Assembly (NCBI GenBank): GCA_017857395.1
Contig: JAFMDF010000070.1
Span: forward strand, 1 to 33,396
Direction of reading: 5' to 3'
DNA from: Bacteroidota bacterium
Lineage (GTDB): Bacteria > Bacteroidota > Bacteroidia > Chitinophagales > Saprospiraceae
DNA: 33,396 nt
Shown here: positions 1 to 8,732 of the stretch, one piece after another
Position numbering within the stretch: the stretch's first letter is position 1
Layout: every line of letters begins with the position of its first letter
Position numbers and translations under genes: made by a program
Notes under the pieces: model-generated
What the model was told of the DNA's origin: nothing
Seen by the model: the letters and a program-made list of their open reading frames with translations, nothing else
Database searches by the model: none

Positions 1-34
1 AACTACAAAAATAGAAAGTCTTTTTTTATTCGTT

Positions 35-200
35 TTGAACACGCTACCATAGGGGGTTCTAAGCCAACGCACAGGCTGCTGCCTCACGTTTGCGACTTAA
101 GGCGACGCCATCGCCTAATATATTATCACTTGCGTTTCTATCTGCATTCACAGTATATCCGCAAGATTCACACTCAAATTTTGATTGTGATTTTCGATTG
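35..200 (-). ncRNA. Probable TnpB reRNA (omega RNA) at the 3' end of tnpB
   Basis: In IS200/IS605 elements the guide RNA scaffold overlaps the 3' end of tnpB and runs to the transposon right end. The guide is then taken from flanking DNA. Here the last codons and the bases after the stop are GC-rich against an AT-rich background. A GAAC/GTTC pair (positions 56-59 and 37-40) brackets a short loop just past the stop. The sequence turns A/T-rich below about position 36, which may mark the element boundary and put the guide at roughly 15-34. The exact ends are inferred, and the 5' limit is arbitrary. Confidence 0.4.
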
Positions 201-1237
201 TTCTTTGAAATATGACCGCATTTATTACACTTACGAGAAGTGTTGCGAGGATTTATTTTGACTAATTTACTCCCTTTTTCAATTGATTTATAATCAAGAA
301 AGGTAAAGAAGTAGCCAATACCTAAATCAAGCAATACTCGATTTAGCCCAGACTTTTGTTTAACCATTGAACCATGATTTTCCGCATCCCCTTTGGATGA
401 TTTAGTCATGTTCTTTAGTTTCAAATCTTCAACTGCAATGAAAGAATATTCATTCGTTAATTGATTGGAAACTTTATGCAAAAAATCTTTTCTGGAATTA
501 GTAATCTTTAGGTAAATCTTTGAAATTTGATACCTGGTTTTACGCCAGTTATATCCAAATTTCTTTTGCCTAGCTAATTTCCTTTTAAGAATCTTTAATC
601 TTCTTTGATGCTTTGCTAAATGTTTAGGGTTATCAAAGTATTGACCGTCAGAAGTTACGGCAAAGTAAGTAACGCCCATATCTATTCCTACTGCTTGATT
701 ATCACGAATAGGAGCAATATGGTCAATCTCAAAAGTTACGCAAGCAAACCAGCCATCAACTTGTTTTTTGAAAGTAGTAAACTTGATAGCTGCATCCTTT
801 GGAATATTACGACTGCAAAACATTCGCAATTTCTCCACTTTTGGAATAGTTACTTTATTACTATCGTACTTCACATGTTGAGGCAAAGTAAATGAACTGT
901 ATTTATGTTTTTTAGCCCACCTTGGAAAGCCTCCGCCTTTGAAAAAAGAAGTGTATGTTTTATCCAATCGCTTCAAAACGTCCTGCCTAGCTTGCGCAGG
1001 AATACATTTCATAAACTCAAAGCCTTCTGTTTTGAACAGATCTTTAAGTTGGTATTGTTGATGGTAATACCCGATTCCTTTTCCTGTGCTTTCATAGTAA
1101 GTAATTCTTTCCTCCAAAGCAATATTGTAAAGGAATCTGCAACAACCCAATATCTGTTCCAATGACTGTCTTTGAACCTTGTTTGGTCGTAATTTGTACT
1201 TATATGTGCGATATATTTTGATGTCATAAAAATACAA
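59..1237 (-). CDS. tnpB: TnpB, IS200/IS605-family RNA-guided nuclease
   Basis: At 392 residues this is full length for TnpB. The RuvC-like active site is visible: motif I VGIDMG near residue 185, motif II AVEDL near residue 270, and motif III NADRNAS near residue 363. Between motifs II and III lies a zinc ribbon of two CxxC pairs (CNKCG and CESCG). The N-terminus (YRTYKYKLRPNKVQ) and C-terminus (LSRKREAAACALA) are typical of the family. Known TnpB proteins are reRNA-guided DNA nucleases that help keep the transposon in place. No TnpA Y1 transposase lies on either side within the window, so mobility would need TnpA in trans or beyond the left edge. The RuvC residues are intact and no stop or frameshift is seen, so activity is plausible. 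The start at 1237 is the first ATG of the open frame. Confidence 0.93.
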   Translation of the reverse strand: MYFYDIKIYRTYKYKLRPNKVQRQSLEQILGCCRFLYNIALEERITYYESTGKGIGYYHQQYQLKDLFKTEGFEFMKCIPAQARQDVLKRLDKTYTSFFKGGGFPRWAKKHKYSSFTLPQHVKYDSNKVTIPKVEKLRMFCSRNIPKDAAIKFTTFKKQVDGWFACVTFEIDHIAPIRDNQAVGIDMGVTYFAVTSDGQYFDNPKHLAKHQRRLKILKRKLARQKKFGYNWRKTRYQISKIYLKITNSRKDFLHKVSNQLTNEYSFIAVEDLKLKNMTKSSKGDAENHGSMVKQKSGLNRVLLDLGIGYFFTFLDYKSIEKGSKLVKINPRNTSRKCNKCGHISKNNRKSQSKFECESCGYTVNADRNASDNILGDGVALSRKREAAACALA

Positions 1238-1538
1238 TTTATTTTAAAATAATTAAAATAAATACAAATTTATTTATTAACAAAAGACGTAAACCCCATC
1301 CCTCACATTCAACCCCTTGGCTGAAGACCGAACGGGATTTCTGCTATGCTAATTTTAGTTAAATAAAAAATAAGTTTAGACAGATAGGCCAAAAAGGTTA
1401 TCAAGAAATACCAGTTATGGATACAACATATACCAGTTTCTCAAAGATTAATAATTGTTTTATTTTGAAAAAAAAAGAGTTACTTACATCATTGGAATAG
1501 TTCAATTTTGCCTGTTGATGGTTGAATAATAATGGCAA
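1238..1538. other. Intergenic, left flank of the TnpB element
   Basis: These 300 bp hold no convincing gene. Directly upstream of tnpB is a perfect 14-bp palindrome (TTATTTTAAAATAA, about 1239-1252) followed by related A/T words. This could be part of the transposon left end or simply low-complexity DNA. At 1526-1541 a short AATAAT/ATTATT hairpin sits at the 3' end of the LRR gene and could be a weak terminator. The left boundary of the element could not be fixed. Confidence 0.4.
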
Positions 1539-3344
1539 TTATTTAAGATGCTCTACCACAAACCGCCGACTAACCAGAGGAAATTTATCGACCTGAATAA
1601 TCATCAAATAAATCCCATTTTCATATCTATCTAAATCAATAGAAACAACTTCCCTATCAAACCTAGTTTCAGGAAAAGATTGAACCATTTGCCCAAAAGC
1701 ATTGTAAATCTGAATACTTCCTTGTTTTCCAGAAAGGGAAGCTAACTGCAAATTAATCCTATCTCTAGCAGGATTAGGAAATAAAACTAAATTATTACCA
1801 AAATCAATTTCCTTATTTCGATTACTACTGTTATTTTCAATCGAAACCTGTTCTTCTCGATAGCAATAAATGCCATCATTGCCACCTTGGTTTATTTTTA
1901 CTGCATACGCACCAGCTTGTAAGTCAGGAATGATTTGAGTAGAAGAGCAGTCCCCATCACAAATAGTGACGACTTGCCAATTCGTATTACGACCCAAAAT
2001 TTCTACCTTGTTATAACTAGCAGTCAATCCATCAATAATGATACTATCATTTCGATTCAAAAAAATTAAGCCCTCACAATTGACACTACCAACAGCATTA
2101 CTTTCGCTTTCAATAATTATTTTTTCCTCACGATAACAATAAGAACCATCTGCACCAGCTTGGTTGATTTTGACATTGTATTCGCCAGCTAATAAAACTG
2201 GAATAAGCAGAGTAGGGGAGCAGTCTCCATCACAAATAGTAATAACTTGCCAATCGGTATTATGGCCTATGATTTCTACTTTATTGTATTGAGCGGTTAA
2301 CCCATCAATAGTAATTGCTCCATCGCCAGCAGTAAAAACTAGCTTATCACAATTGGCTTTATCCTTATTATTTTCTTCGTCACTTTCGACGAGAATAGCT
2401 GCTTCTCGGTAGCAATAGCTTACTCCATCAAATAAATTGACTTTCACCGTATATTCCCCTGCTGCCAAATGAGGAATGAGTTGCCTGTTGGAGCAATTGC
2501 CATCACAGATGGTAATTACTTGGTAATCCGTATTTCGACCAATAATTTCTACTTTGGAGGAAGTAGTTAAACCCGAAACGATAATTTGCCCTAATTCAGT
2601 TTTGAACTGCAAGGAGTCGCAAGACATAGGACTCATTTCTTCCTCGCAAATTCCTATACTATTTTCACAATATTGAGAAAAATCACTAAGTTCAATATTG
2701 CCCTCTGTGATTAAAGAAAAATTGGGTACACAAAAAACACCAAAGCCTTCTGGATAACAACCAGTTAGTTGATTGTTTGCTACATTGATACCGCCTGGCA
2801 TGGTTAGAGCAGTTCGTTGACTGCCAAAGTTTTTTAAAGTGGGCGGTAAATTACCAGATAATTGATTATTGCTTAAAACGATAAATTGAGTATTGATTAG
2901 CTGTCCAATTTCGGCAGGAATACTTCCCGATAATTCATTATCTCCCAAAAAGGCAATAAATAACTTGGTTAGATTGCCTATCTCTTTAGGGATTTCGCTA
3001 GTTAAATTATTCTGAGATAAGTTCAAATTTTCTAATTGGTCTAAAAGGCCTATTTCTGGTGGAATACTTCCTGTGAGGTTGTTATTTTCTAGTGCTATTT
3101 CAGCGACTCTATTTTGTGCATTACAAGATATACCGGGATAATTACAAACGTCACAGTCTGATAGATCCCATTTTTCTACCCAATTAGGGCCATTTGTAGC
3201 CGTATAAAGTGTGGTTAAAGCAGGATAATCTGGATGGGTACAATTAGTATTTTGAGTAAAAGAAAGTGGTAAGTTGGCTACCATAAAGAAATAGCCCCAC
3301 AATAATAGGTGTTTGTTCTTGTTCATTATTTTTGTTTTTATCAA
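1539..3344 (-). CDS. Secreted LRR protein with T9SS sorting domain
   Basis: A 601-residue exported protein. The first six codons may be untranslated: the second Met (residue 7) starts a cleaner signal peptide of lysines followed by a hydrophobic stretch ending near SFTQ. Residues about 35-75 match the cap that precedes plant-type LRRs (LxxLYxATNGPNW). Several LRRs of the form LxxNxLTGSIPPEIG follow to about residue 200. Three copies of a module of about 90 residues begin near residues 241, 331 and 424. Each has Cys, then KVEIxGxNTxxQVxTICDGxC, then AGEYxVKIN and a final CYRE. The end (from about 521, LFPNPARD ... RRFVVEHLK) is a type A T9SS sorting domain. Cell-surface attachment or release is expected, and ligand binding is the likely role. 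The downstream partner at 3790-7437 carries the same module. Confidence 0.85.
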   Translation of the reverse strand: MIKTKIMNKNKHLLLWGYFFMVANLPLSFTQNTNCTHPDYPALTTLYTATNGPNWVEKWDLSDCDVCNYPGISCNAQNRVAEIALENNNLTGSIPPEIGLLDQLENLNLSQNNLTSEIPKEIGNLTKLFIAFLGDNELSGSIPAEIGQLINTQFIVLSNNQLSGNLPPTLKNFGSQRTALTMPGGINVANNQLTGCYPEGFGVFCVPNFSLITEGNIELSDFSQYCENSIGICEEEMSPMSCDSLQFKTELGQIIVSGLTTSSKVEIIGRNTDYQVITICDGNCSNRQLIPHLAAGEYTVKVNLFDGVSYCYREAAILVESDEENNKDKANCDKLVFTAGDGAITIDGLTAQYNKVEIIGHNTDWQVITICDGDCSPTLLIPVLLAGEYNVKINQAGADGSYCYREEKIIIESESNAVGSVNCEGLIFLNRNDSIIIDGLTASYNKVEILGRNTNWQVVTICDGDCSSTQIIPDLQAGAYAVKINQGGNDGIYCYREEQVSIENNSSNRNKEIDFGNNLVLFPNPARDRINLQLASLSGKQGSIQIYNAFGQMVQSFPETRFDREVVSIDLDRYENGIYLMIIQVDKFPLVSRRFVVEHLK

Positions 3345-3439
3345 AAGGAGGGCGTATAAAAGGGAGGGGAATTTATTCGGGTACTAATCTACAAACAAAA
3401 TGGCTTCCATGCAATTATTTAATGGCGATATAACTAAAA

Positions 3440-3691
3440 TTAGTTAAGTCTAACAGTCGTTTGTCGAGCGATAAGGATTAATTGTTCTAATACTTCGATT
3501 TTCTGTTTGCTTGCCTGAAACTTGATGAAAGTATTGATTTTTTCTTTTCTGATTTGAGCTTTTAAAAGTTCTGTTTCAAAAAGGTTTTTAAAGGAATAGA
3601 GGAATTCATTAAGGGTATCGTTTGGTATCTTTATTTCACATTCTCCTAGCTCTTCATTATATTGGTGGTAACGGATGGTAAATTCTGTCAT
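3440..3691 (-). CDS. Small hypothetical protein
   Basis: 83 residues, not recognised. The first half reads as a beta-rich segment (FTIRYHQYN ... CEIKIPNDTLNEFLYSF). The second is an amphipathic, lysine-rich helix ending in an LEQLILIARQTTVRL stretch. It has no signal peptide or membrane segment, so it is probably cytoplasmic. It lies between two T9SS-exported genes on the same strand, with gaps of about 95 bp on each side. The codon pattern looks coding, but function cannot be assigned. Confidence 0.5.
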   Translation of the reverse strand: MTEFTIRYHQYNEELGECEIKIPNDTLNEFLYSFKNLFETELLKAQIRKEKINTFIKFQASKQKIEVLEQLILIARQTTVRLN

Positions 3692-3789
3692 AGGCGCATT
3701 TCTGATTTTATGCTGGACAATATAAGATTTGTTCTGAGTTATTGCTAGCCAGAACTAAAAAATTAACCTAAAAATCATCCCAAGCCCTA

Positions 3790-6700
3790 TTATTTTCCGT
3801 TTTCCACGACAAACCGTCGAGTGATTGTCTTTCTGTTTTCTGACTCGATCATTAAATAGTATAACCCATTTTGAAAATTGGATACATCAAAATTTAAGGA
3901 TTGCTGAGATGCATCCAATTTCCTAGTAAGCACCTCATTTCCTATTCTATTAAAAATATGAATCGTTCCTTGTAGGTTAGCAAAATGGCCAATGCTTAGA
4001 TTAATTTCTGTTCTGGCTGGGTTTGGAAAAAGATTAATGGCATTTTCATCCACAAAATATTTTTCAGCACTAATAGTGGAGTATCGAAAAGTGCCACTTG
4101 TAAATTGCTGCTTAACTCGGTAATGATTCGTGCCATAATCGGGTCGTTCATCGACTAACTTAAAGTGGTAATCGGTTGGCGTATTAATTTCTTGGATTGG
4201 CTTAAAATTGATACCATCCATAGATTTTTCTAGGATGAAATTTTCGGTTTCGTTAATCCCACCTGCCACCCATTCTAGCTGAATGGTTTGTTGTAGAACC
4301 GAAGTAGTCAATTCTAATACATCTCTAGAAAGTGCGTTGCTGTTGAGATTATTAGTTAGCTTAATGTTCGCGCTACAAATTTCGTTATTATTATGGTAAG
4401 CCCGAACTAAATAATCACTAGGGCTAAGGTAGATTGCCTTTTGTGTATACCCACAATTATAGGTGCAACTAAAAACTTGTTTCCAGCCTTTTTGCTCATC
4501 ATTGATGGAAAAAGTATAAGATTTGGTGGATAAGCCAGTCATCTCAATTTGTCCATTACCATATTTGATGTTGATTTCACCGCAGGATAGGGTAGTGGTT
4601 TCACCTTCCTCATTATGCTGAATAATTTCTCCTTGACAAGTACAGCCATCTGATAAAATGACATCATTCTCGGTTTGACTATTGCCATCATCACAATTAG
4701 TTCCTATAGGTTGAGGAAACAAAGGGTCATTAGGGGCACAATCTTCCTGATTACAAAAGCCATCATTATCACTATCTTCGCAGCCTTCTTCAGTCGAATT
4801 TTCATCAGTAGCTACCAGTTCAATAATTCCACAAGACTGGTAATTTATCCAAACTTCATAAGTACCCACAGCTAAATCACTAAATACCTTGCTGTCTCCA
4901 CAGTTATGACAACTAGCTTGAGTATAGGGGGGCTGTTTTATTTGAATCTTGAAAGGATAGGATTTGCCCGTTTTTCCCTTGAAACTGATTTGCCCATTTC
5001 CATAACTGATATTGACTTCACCGCAGGTTAATAAATTGAAACTATTAGGCTCATTACCATTCGTTTCTTCTTCTATTTGTTCCCCTGCACAAGTACAACC
5101 ATCTGAGCCAATAACATCATTTTCTGTATTGGGATTTCCATCATTACAGGTGGTACCTGCAATTTTTGGAAAGTCAGGGTTGTTATCATCACAATCATCT
5201 TGACTACAAATTCCGTCATTATCCATATCTCCGCCTAATCCATCGCAAGGGTTGGTTGCCACCATTTCGTCACTACCACTTAAGTGAATACGAGTATCAT
5301 ATTTTAACTCACAACCTAATGTCCAATTGGGATTGAATATTTTGAGGATATAGTCGCCTTCTGGTAAGTTGGTATAAGTCTTGGTATTCCCACAATTTTC
5401 GTTACATTGGTCAACCGCCTTATATTGCCAATTGGTTATATTAATCAATTCTACTTTAGGGTAATTAACTCCATTTTCTCCAGTCCATTTAATCCAATTG
5501 CTACCATAATTTATTTCAACATCACCACAGGTAAGTTGAATGCCATTTTCTTGGGTATTATCAGGAGGAGTGCTATCATAATCATAATCACAAGCGACTA
5601 ATTGCCCATTTTTATCATAATAACAAGTTCCAGCATTTATAGGAATAACGATAGGTAATCCTGATAAATCAACTTTAACTTGATGATCGGTTATACCATT
5701 TTGATGAACCACTTGATTGCCTATCTTTTGAGGCTTTCCATCTTCCCAACCTAAGTAGAAATAATCTGCTTGTGCGGCAATCTTCATATTAGTAGATGGA
5801 AGCTGAATGGTGGTTAATGAGTTTCCTTTTTCGGAATCTCTTTCTGGATATAGCATGGTCTCAGAAACACCTAGATTATCAGCTCTCCATGCCACTAAAT
5901 GAGTAGGTTTTGCTTTTTGGGTCGCTTCATCATAATCACCCAATAGAAAAGCAAAAACATCCCCTTCTTGGGTATAATTTTCTTCAATCGCTTTTATAAA
6001 ATGTTTACCCGCCAATTTTTGCACCATCGTTTGAGTTGCATAAAAAGACAGTTTTTTATTGCCGTCCCTATCTATTAATCCAGTCGTGCAATAAAGTGGG
6101 CTTTCAGGGCTGACTAATTGTCCATCCTGAATATGTTTTAATTGGTCTTTGAGTTGATAATTAAAGACTTTATGCAAACTAAAACGAGCTGCAATTAAAT
6201 TAGCTCGCATCAAATAGGCAGCTTGGTTGGCTTGTCCAACGCCATAATTACATTCTTCTTTGTCGCTATTCCATCCAAATTCGGTGATATTAATTCTGGC
6301 ATGCTCCATTCCATTTCGTCTTCGCCACTCGTCCATATTTTTTAAGGACAAGAACCCACCATTTGGACTTTCTGGTGTATAGGCTAGTTTTAGATTTTTG
6401 ACTTCCACCCCACAAGGTGTTTTGATAAAGGGATAATTATGCACATTGAGGTAGTCAATATAATGTTTGATTTCTTCCTCATCGGGAATCATCTCCTGCA
6501 CATATTGCTTTGGTGCATTATGGCAAGCAAATCGTGCATCAAAAGCAGCAGTAGATAATTTCATCCGCCAATTGCTTTTATCGACACCATAAACTTTTTT
6601 CATAGCTTGGACCGCAGCTCTAAGAATTGCGTGATAGCCTTCTCTTCCTGGGGTAAAATTTCCCCATGGTTCATTGCCTATTTCCAAAACATCAATAACA

Positions 6701-7437
6701 CATTTTTTAGAAGTATCTGCTGGACAAAAAGTGGCTACAAAAGGGTAGATATAATTATAAGCATGCTGTTGAATACTAGCCGCATCGCCGCCCCATTCTT
6801 CAGCGGTATACCATTTATCTGGGAATTTTCTTCCTGGCAGGGTATCTCTTCCATCTTTGATTAGGCAGGGATTGGTATCCCTTCTAATACAAACACCATT
6901 ACTATACTCTCGACAATAGGAATCTTTTATAGGAATTTGAGCTTCTATAGCCGCATAAATTTCCCTCATTTTAAAATGATCCTTATTTTTCCAAGCACAA
7001 TAGCGAACCTTATATTCATAGAATCCAAATTCATTACCAGATGGATTATGGTCAAGACATTTTTTGTCTTTTTTCTGTTTGCAACTAAAACTAAATATAT
7101 CGCCACAATCGCAATCTATCGTATTCAATACCCTTTCCCTCGGATAATATGCATCTCCAAAATCAGCTTCCATTAAGTGAAAACTACGGGCGCTATTAAT
7201 TACCCCTGCTGCATTAAATCCATCATGGAAAGCTCCGCCAATTTCTTTACCTAGAGAGGCGCCAATCATGTTATCAAAGGCAGTTGGATTGGGTTTTGAG
7301 TTTTCGGCAGCGAAATACGTTGGATTTAGTTGGGCATGTTCGATTTGCCAAGGTTGGAGATTTTGACTGAATCCTGCATAAGTAAATAATATGCATACTG
7401 GTATTAGCCATATTTTTAATGTAAAGGTCTTTCTCAT
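3790..7437 (-). CDS. Secreted glycoside-hydrolase-like multidomain protein, T9SS
   Basis: A 1215-residue exported protein with an N-terminal signal peptide (hydrophobic IWLIPVCILFTYAGFSQ). Residues about 30-600 resemble a clan GH-A (beta/alpha)8 glycosidase. EIGNEPWG near residue 257 fits the acid/base Glu, and NITEFGWN near residue 386 fits the nucleophile Glu. The exact GH family is not assigned. Then come alternating modules: three Cys-containing beta units with LTCGxVxIxYG starts (about 636, 804, 949). Between them lie two calcium-binding thrombospondin-3-like stretches (DxDNDGxCxxxDC, about 731 and 887). A fibronectin-like segment starts near 1041. The C-terminal T9SS sorting domain (LFPNPART ... 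RRFVVENGK) starts near 1134. It probably acts on a polysaccharide at the cell surface. The beta units are related to those of the LRR protein downstream, so the two may work at the same surface. Confidence 0.82.
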   Translation of the reverse strand: MRKTFTLKIWLIPVCILFTYAGFSQNLQPWQIEHAQLNPTYFAAENSKPNPTAFDNMIGASLGKEIGGAFHDGFNAAGVINSARSFHLMEADFGDAYYPRERVLNTIDCDCGDIFSFSCKQKKDKKCLDHNPSGNEFGFYEYKVRYCAWKNKDHFKMREIYAAIEAQIPIKDSYCREYSNGVCIRRDTNPCLIKDGRDTLPGRKFPDKWYTAEEWGGDAASIQQHAYNYIYPFVATFCPADTSKKCVIDVLEIGNEPWGNFTPGREGYHAILRAAVQAMKKVYGVDKSNWRMKLSTAAFDARFACHNAPKQYVQEMIPDEEEIKHYIDYLNVHNYPFIKTPCGVEVKNLKLAYTPESPNGGFLSLKNMDEWRRRNGMEHARINITEFGWNSDKEECNYGVGQANQAAYLMRANLIAARFSLHKVFNYQLKDQLKHIQDGQLVSPESPLYCTTGLIDRDGNKKLSFYATQTMVQKLAGKHFIKAIEENYTQEGDVFAFLLGDYDEATQKAKPTHLVAWRADNLGVSETMLYPERDSEKGNSLTTIQLPSTNMKIAAQADYFYLGWEDGKPQKIGNQVVHQNGITDHQVKVDLSGLPIVIPINAGTCYYDKNGQLVACDYDYDSTPPDNTQENGIQLTCGDVEINYGSNWIKWTGENGVNYPKVELINITNWQYKAVDQCNENCGNTKTYTNLPEGDYILKIFNPNWTLGCELKYDTRIHLSGSDEMVATNPCDGLGGDMDNDGICSQDDCDDNNPDFPKIAGTTCNDGNPNTENDVIGSDGCTCAGEQIEEETNGNEPNSFNLLTCGEVNISYGNGQISFKGKTGKSYPFKIQIKQPPYTQASCHNCGDSKVFSDLAVGTYEVWINYQSCGIIELVATDENSTEEGCEDSDNDGFCNQEDCAPNDPLFPQPIGTNCDDGNSQTENDVILSDGCTCQGEIIQHNEEGETTTLSCGEINIKYGNGQIEMTGLSTKSYTFSINDEQKGWKQVFSCTYNCGYTQKAIYLSPSDYLVRAYHNNNEICSANIKLTNNLNSNALSRDVLELTTSVLQQTIQLEWVAGGINETENFILEKSMDGINFKPIQEINTPTDYHFKLVDERPDYGTNHYRVKQQFTSGTFRYSTISAEKYFVDENAINLFPNPARTEINLSIGHFANLQGTIHIFNRIGNEVLTRKLDASQQSLNFDVSNFQNGLYYLMIESENRKTITRRFVVENGK

Positions 7438-7573
7438 AGCGGTTTGTGCTAGTAGGATATTAGGGAAATAGGAGGGGATGTTGAATTATTATGAGGAGTG
7501 GTAGTAGGAAAAAAGCAAGAAGGATGCCAGAAGTTTGTATGATAGATAAAGAATAGAATCTTTTATTTCCTAC

Positions 7574-7680
7574 TTAAACCCATGTCGTTCCCAATGGTGA
7601 ATTGGCTTCTTTTAATAAAATAGACTTGTGGAGAGCAATGCCGTATTTGGTGGGTGCTTGTTTTAAAGATTGAAAAACGG
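7574..7680 (-). pseudogene. C-terminal gene remnant, unknown family
   Basis: About 34 in-frame codons on the minus strand end at a TAA. They read as protein-like sequence (FQSLKQAPTKYGIALH then KSILLKEANSPLGTTWV), with no start codon and a stop-rich region upstream. It may belong to the same dead gene as 7739-8019, which lies just upstream on the same strand. The family is not recognised. Confidence 0.4.
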
Positions 7681-7738
7681 TTGTATAAAGCTATTCAGGA
7701 TTAGTCAGAAAAAGACTTATTTATTCCCATAACCCAAA

Positions 7739-8019
7739 CTACTCCGAAATATCCCTAGTTAATTTGGACAAAGGACGTTGCTGCAAATCTTCTAAAATAA
7801 CATAGTTGCCAGAAATCAATCTGGTAATGAATCTCAATCTCTAAATAACTTTTGACCTTCAAATCTTTTGTAAAAGTCATCTAGATAGGATTTATTGAAA
7901 AGAAATGCTTTGTTCACCAATTCAAATACATATTCCAAGTGCTCTTGATAAACTTCTTTGAGTTTGAACGCCTCTATATTATTCTTGATATGCACCCGCA
8001 GGATACGTGTAATTAGTAT
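7739..8019 (-). pseudogene. Frameshifted gene remnant, unknown family
   Basis: Two overlapping minus-strand frames give one continuous protein-like stretch. From 8019 to 7834 the frame reads NIEAFKLKEVYQEHLEYVF, then NKSYLDDFYKRFEGQKLFRD, then a stop. Around 7830-7845 the reading moves to another frame with RFITRLISGNYVILEDLQQR, then PLSKLTRDISE and a TAG. A single-base indel explains this. No start codon is present, so the 5' part is missing. About 93 residues can be reconstructed, without a family I recognise. Confidence 0.5.
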
Positions 8020-8089
8020 TTAAAAAATATATTGTTAGGAAATTGATCATTGAATTTTAGCCAGTTTTACCTATCTATAAAAGAATACA

Positions 8090-8128
8090 TTTTAAGACAT
8101 CCACCATTTTGAGAAGGGTGTCTTAAAA
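8090..8128. repeat. Strong inverted repeat (13-bp arms)
   Basis: TTTTAAGACATCC at 8090-8102 pairs with GGGTGTCTTAAAA at 8116-8128. All 13 positions pair, one as a G-T wobble, across a 13-nt loop. No T-tract follows on either strand, so it does not look like a standard intrinsic terminator. It may be the end of a lost mobile element or a structured RNA. Confidence 0.5.
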
Positions 8129-8436
8129 AGGGTCTGCCGAATGGATTTATCAAAAGGCTGGAAATCAACGTCTTAAGGTAGGGGCTTTTGCTATCTTACA
8201 AAGAACACTTTTTTGGACAGTCATAATCAAGGTCAACTTACGGAGTTTCACCTTTTTGCTTTTTTAACAATAATACTACTGACTACCTTTTACCCGTATC
8301 CTGTAACTACCCCTAATACCCACCAAATTGTAATATGCCTTTCCTTATTGGTCACAGTTGTGAGACCTATGCTGTGCCATTTATCGCCAAAAATTAGTGC
8401 CATTTAATTTCAAACTTGACAGACGATTCCTACTAG

Positions 8437-8592
8437 ATGAGTAATAATGACCATTTATTGGAAGTCCCAATTGATTTGTACACTAATCCGCTTTCGGTAG
8501 ATTGGTGGTCTGCTAAGCAATCTATACCGAACACTAAACTTCAAGAGGAGTCAGAGTCAGATAAGTTAGTAGAAAAATCCAATCCCCTCTAA
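8437..8592 (+). CDS. Possible small protein, 51 residues
   Basis: An ATG-started frame of 51 codons (MSNNDHLLEVPIDLYTNP, then a WW pair, ending in an acidic/lysine-rich tail and TAA). An in-frame TAG lies immediately upstream, so this is the whole frame. There is no good ribosome binding site, no family match that I know and no obvious partner. It could be a chance frame in a decayed region. Confidence 0.25.
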   Translation: MSNNDHLLEVPIDLYTNPLSVDWWSAKQSIPNTKLQEESESDKLVEKSNPL

Positions 8593-8732
8593 TGAAAATT
8601 ATACACAAACTTGAGGGCCTAGAAACCCTAGTTTCAACAAATTCAAATCAAATCCGATGTGGATAAGTAATTATAAAATTAATTTTTTTTAACTGGTGAA
8701 TGTAAGCTCTAAGTATCAAAAAATAAAAATTA

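Larger units (their letters stand above)
7438..8732. other. Gene-poor stretch with decayed fragments
   Basis: Nearly 1.3 kb with no intact recognisable gene. It contains two minus-strand coding remnants (7574-7680 and 7739-8019), a strong hairpin (8090-8128) and one short plus-strand open frame (8437-8592). A further plus-strand frame around 8126-8268 has no start and is not convincing. The stretch separates the secreted-protein genes from the metabolic genes and reads as a deletion and decay zone. Confidence 0.6.

Noticed and set aside
3731-3755. GTTCTG/CAGAAC hairpin as a terminator after the glycosidase-like gene
   Set aside because: The stem is only 6 bp with a long loop, and no T-tract follows on the minus strand.
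8213-8407. Plus-strand open frame of 64 codons
   Set aside because: Hydrophobic, low-complexity composition in a decayed region with no supporting signals.
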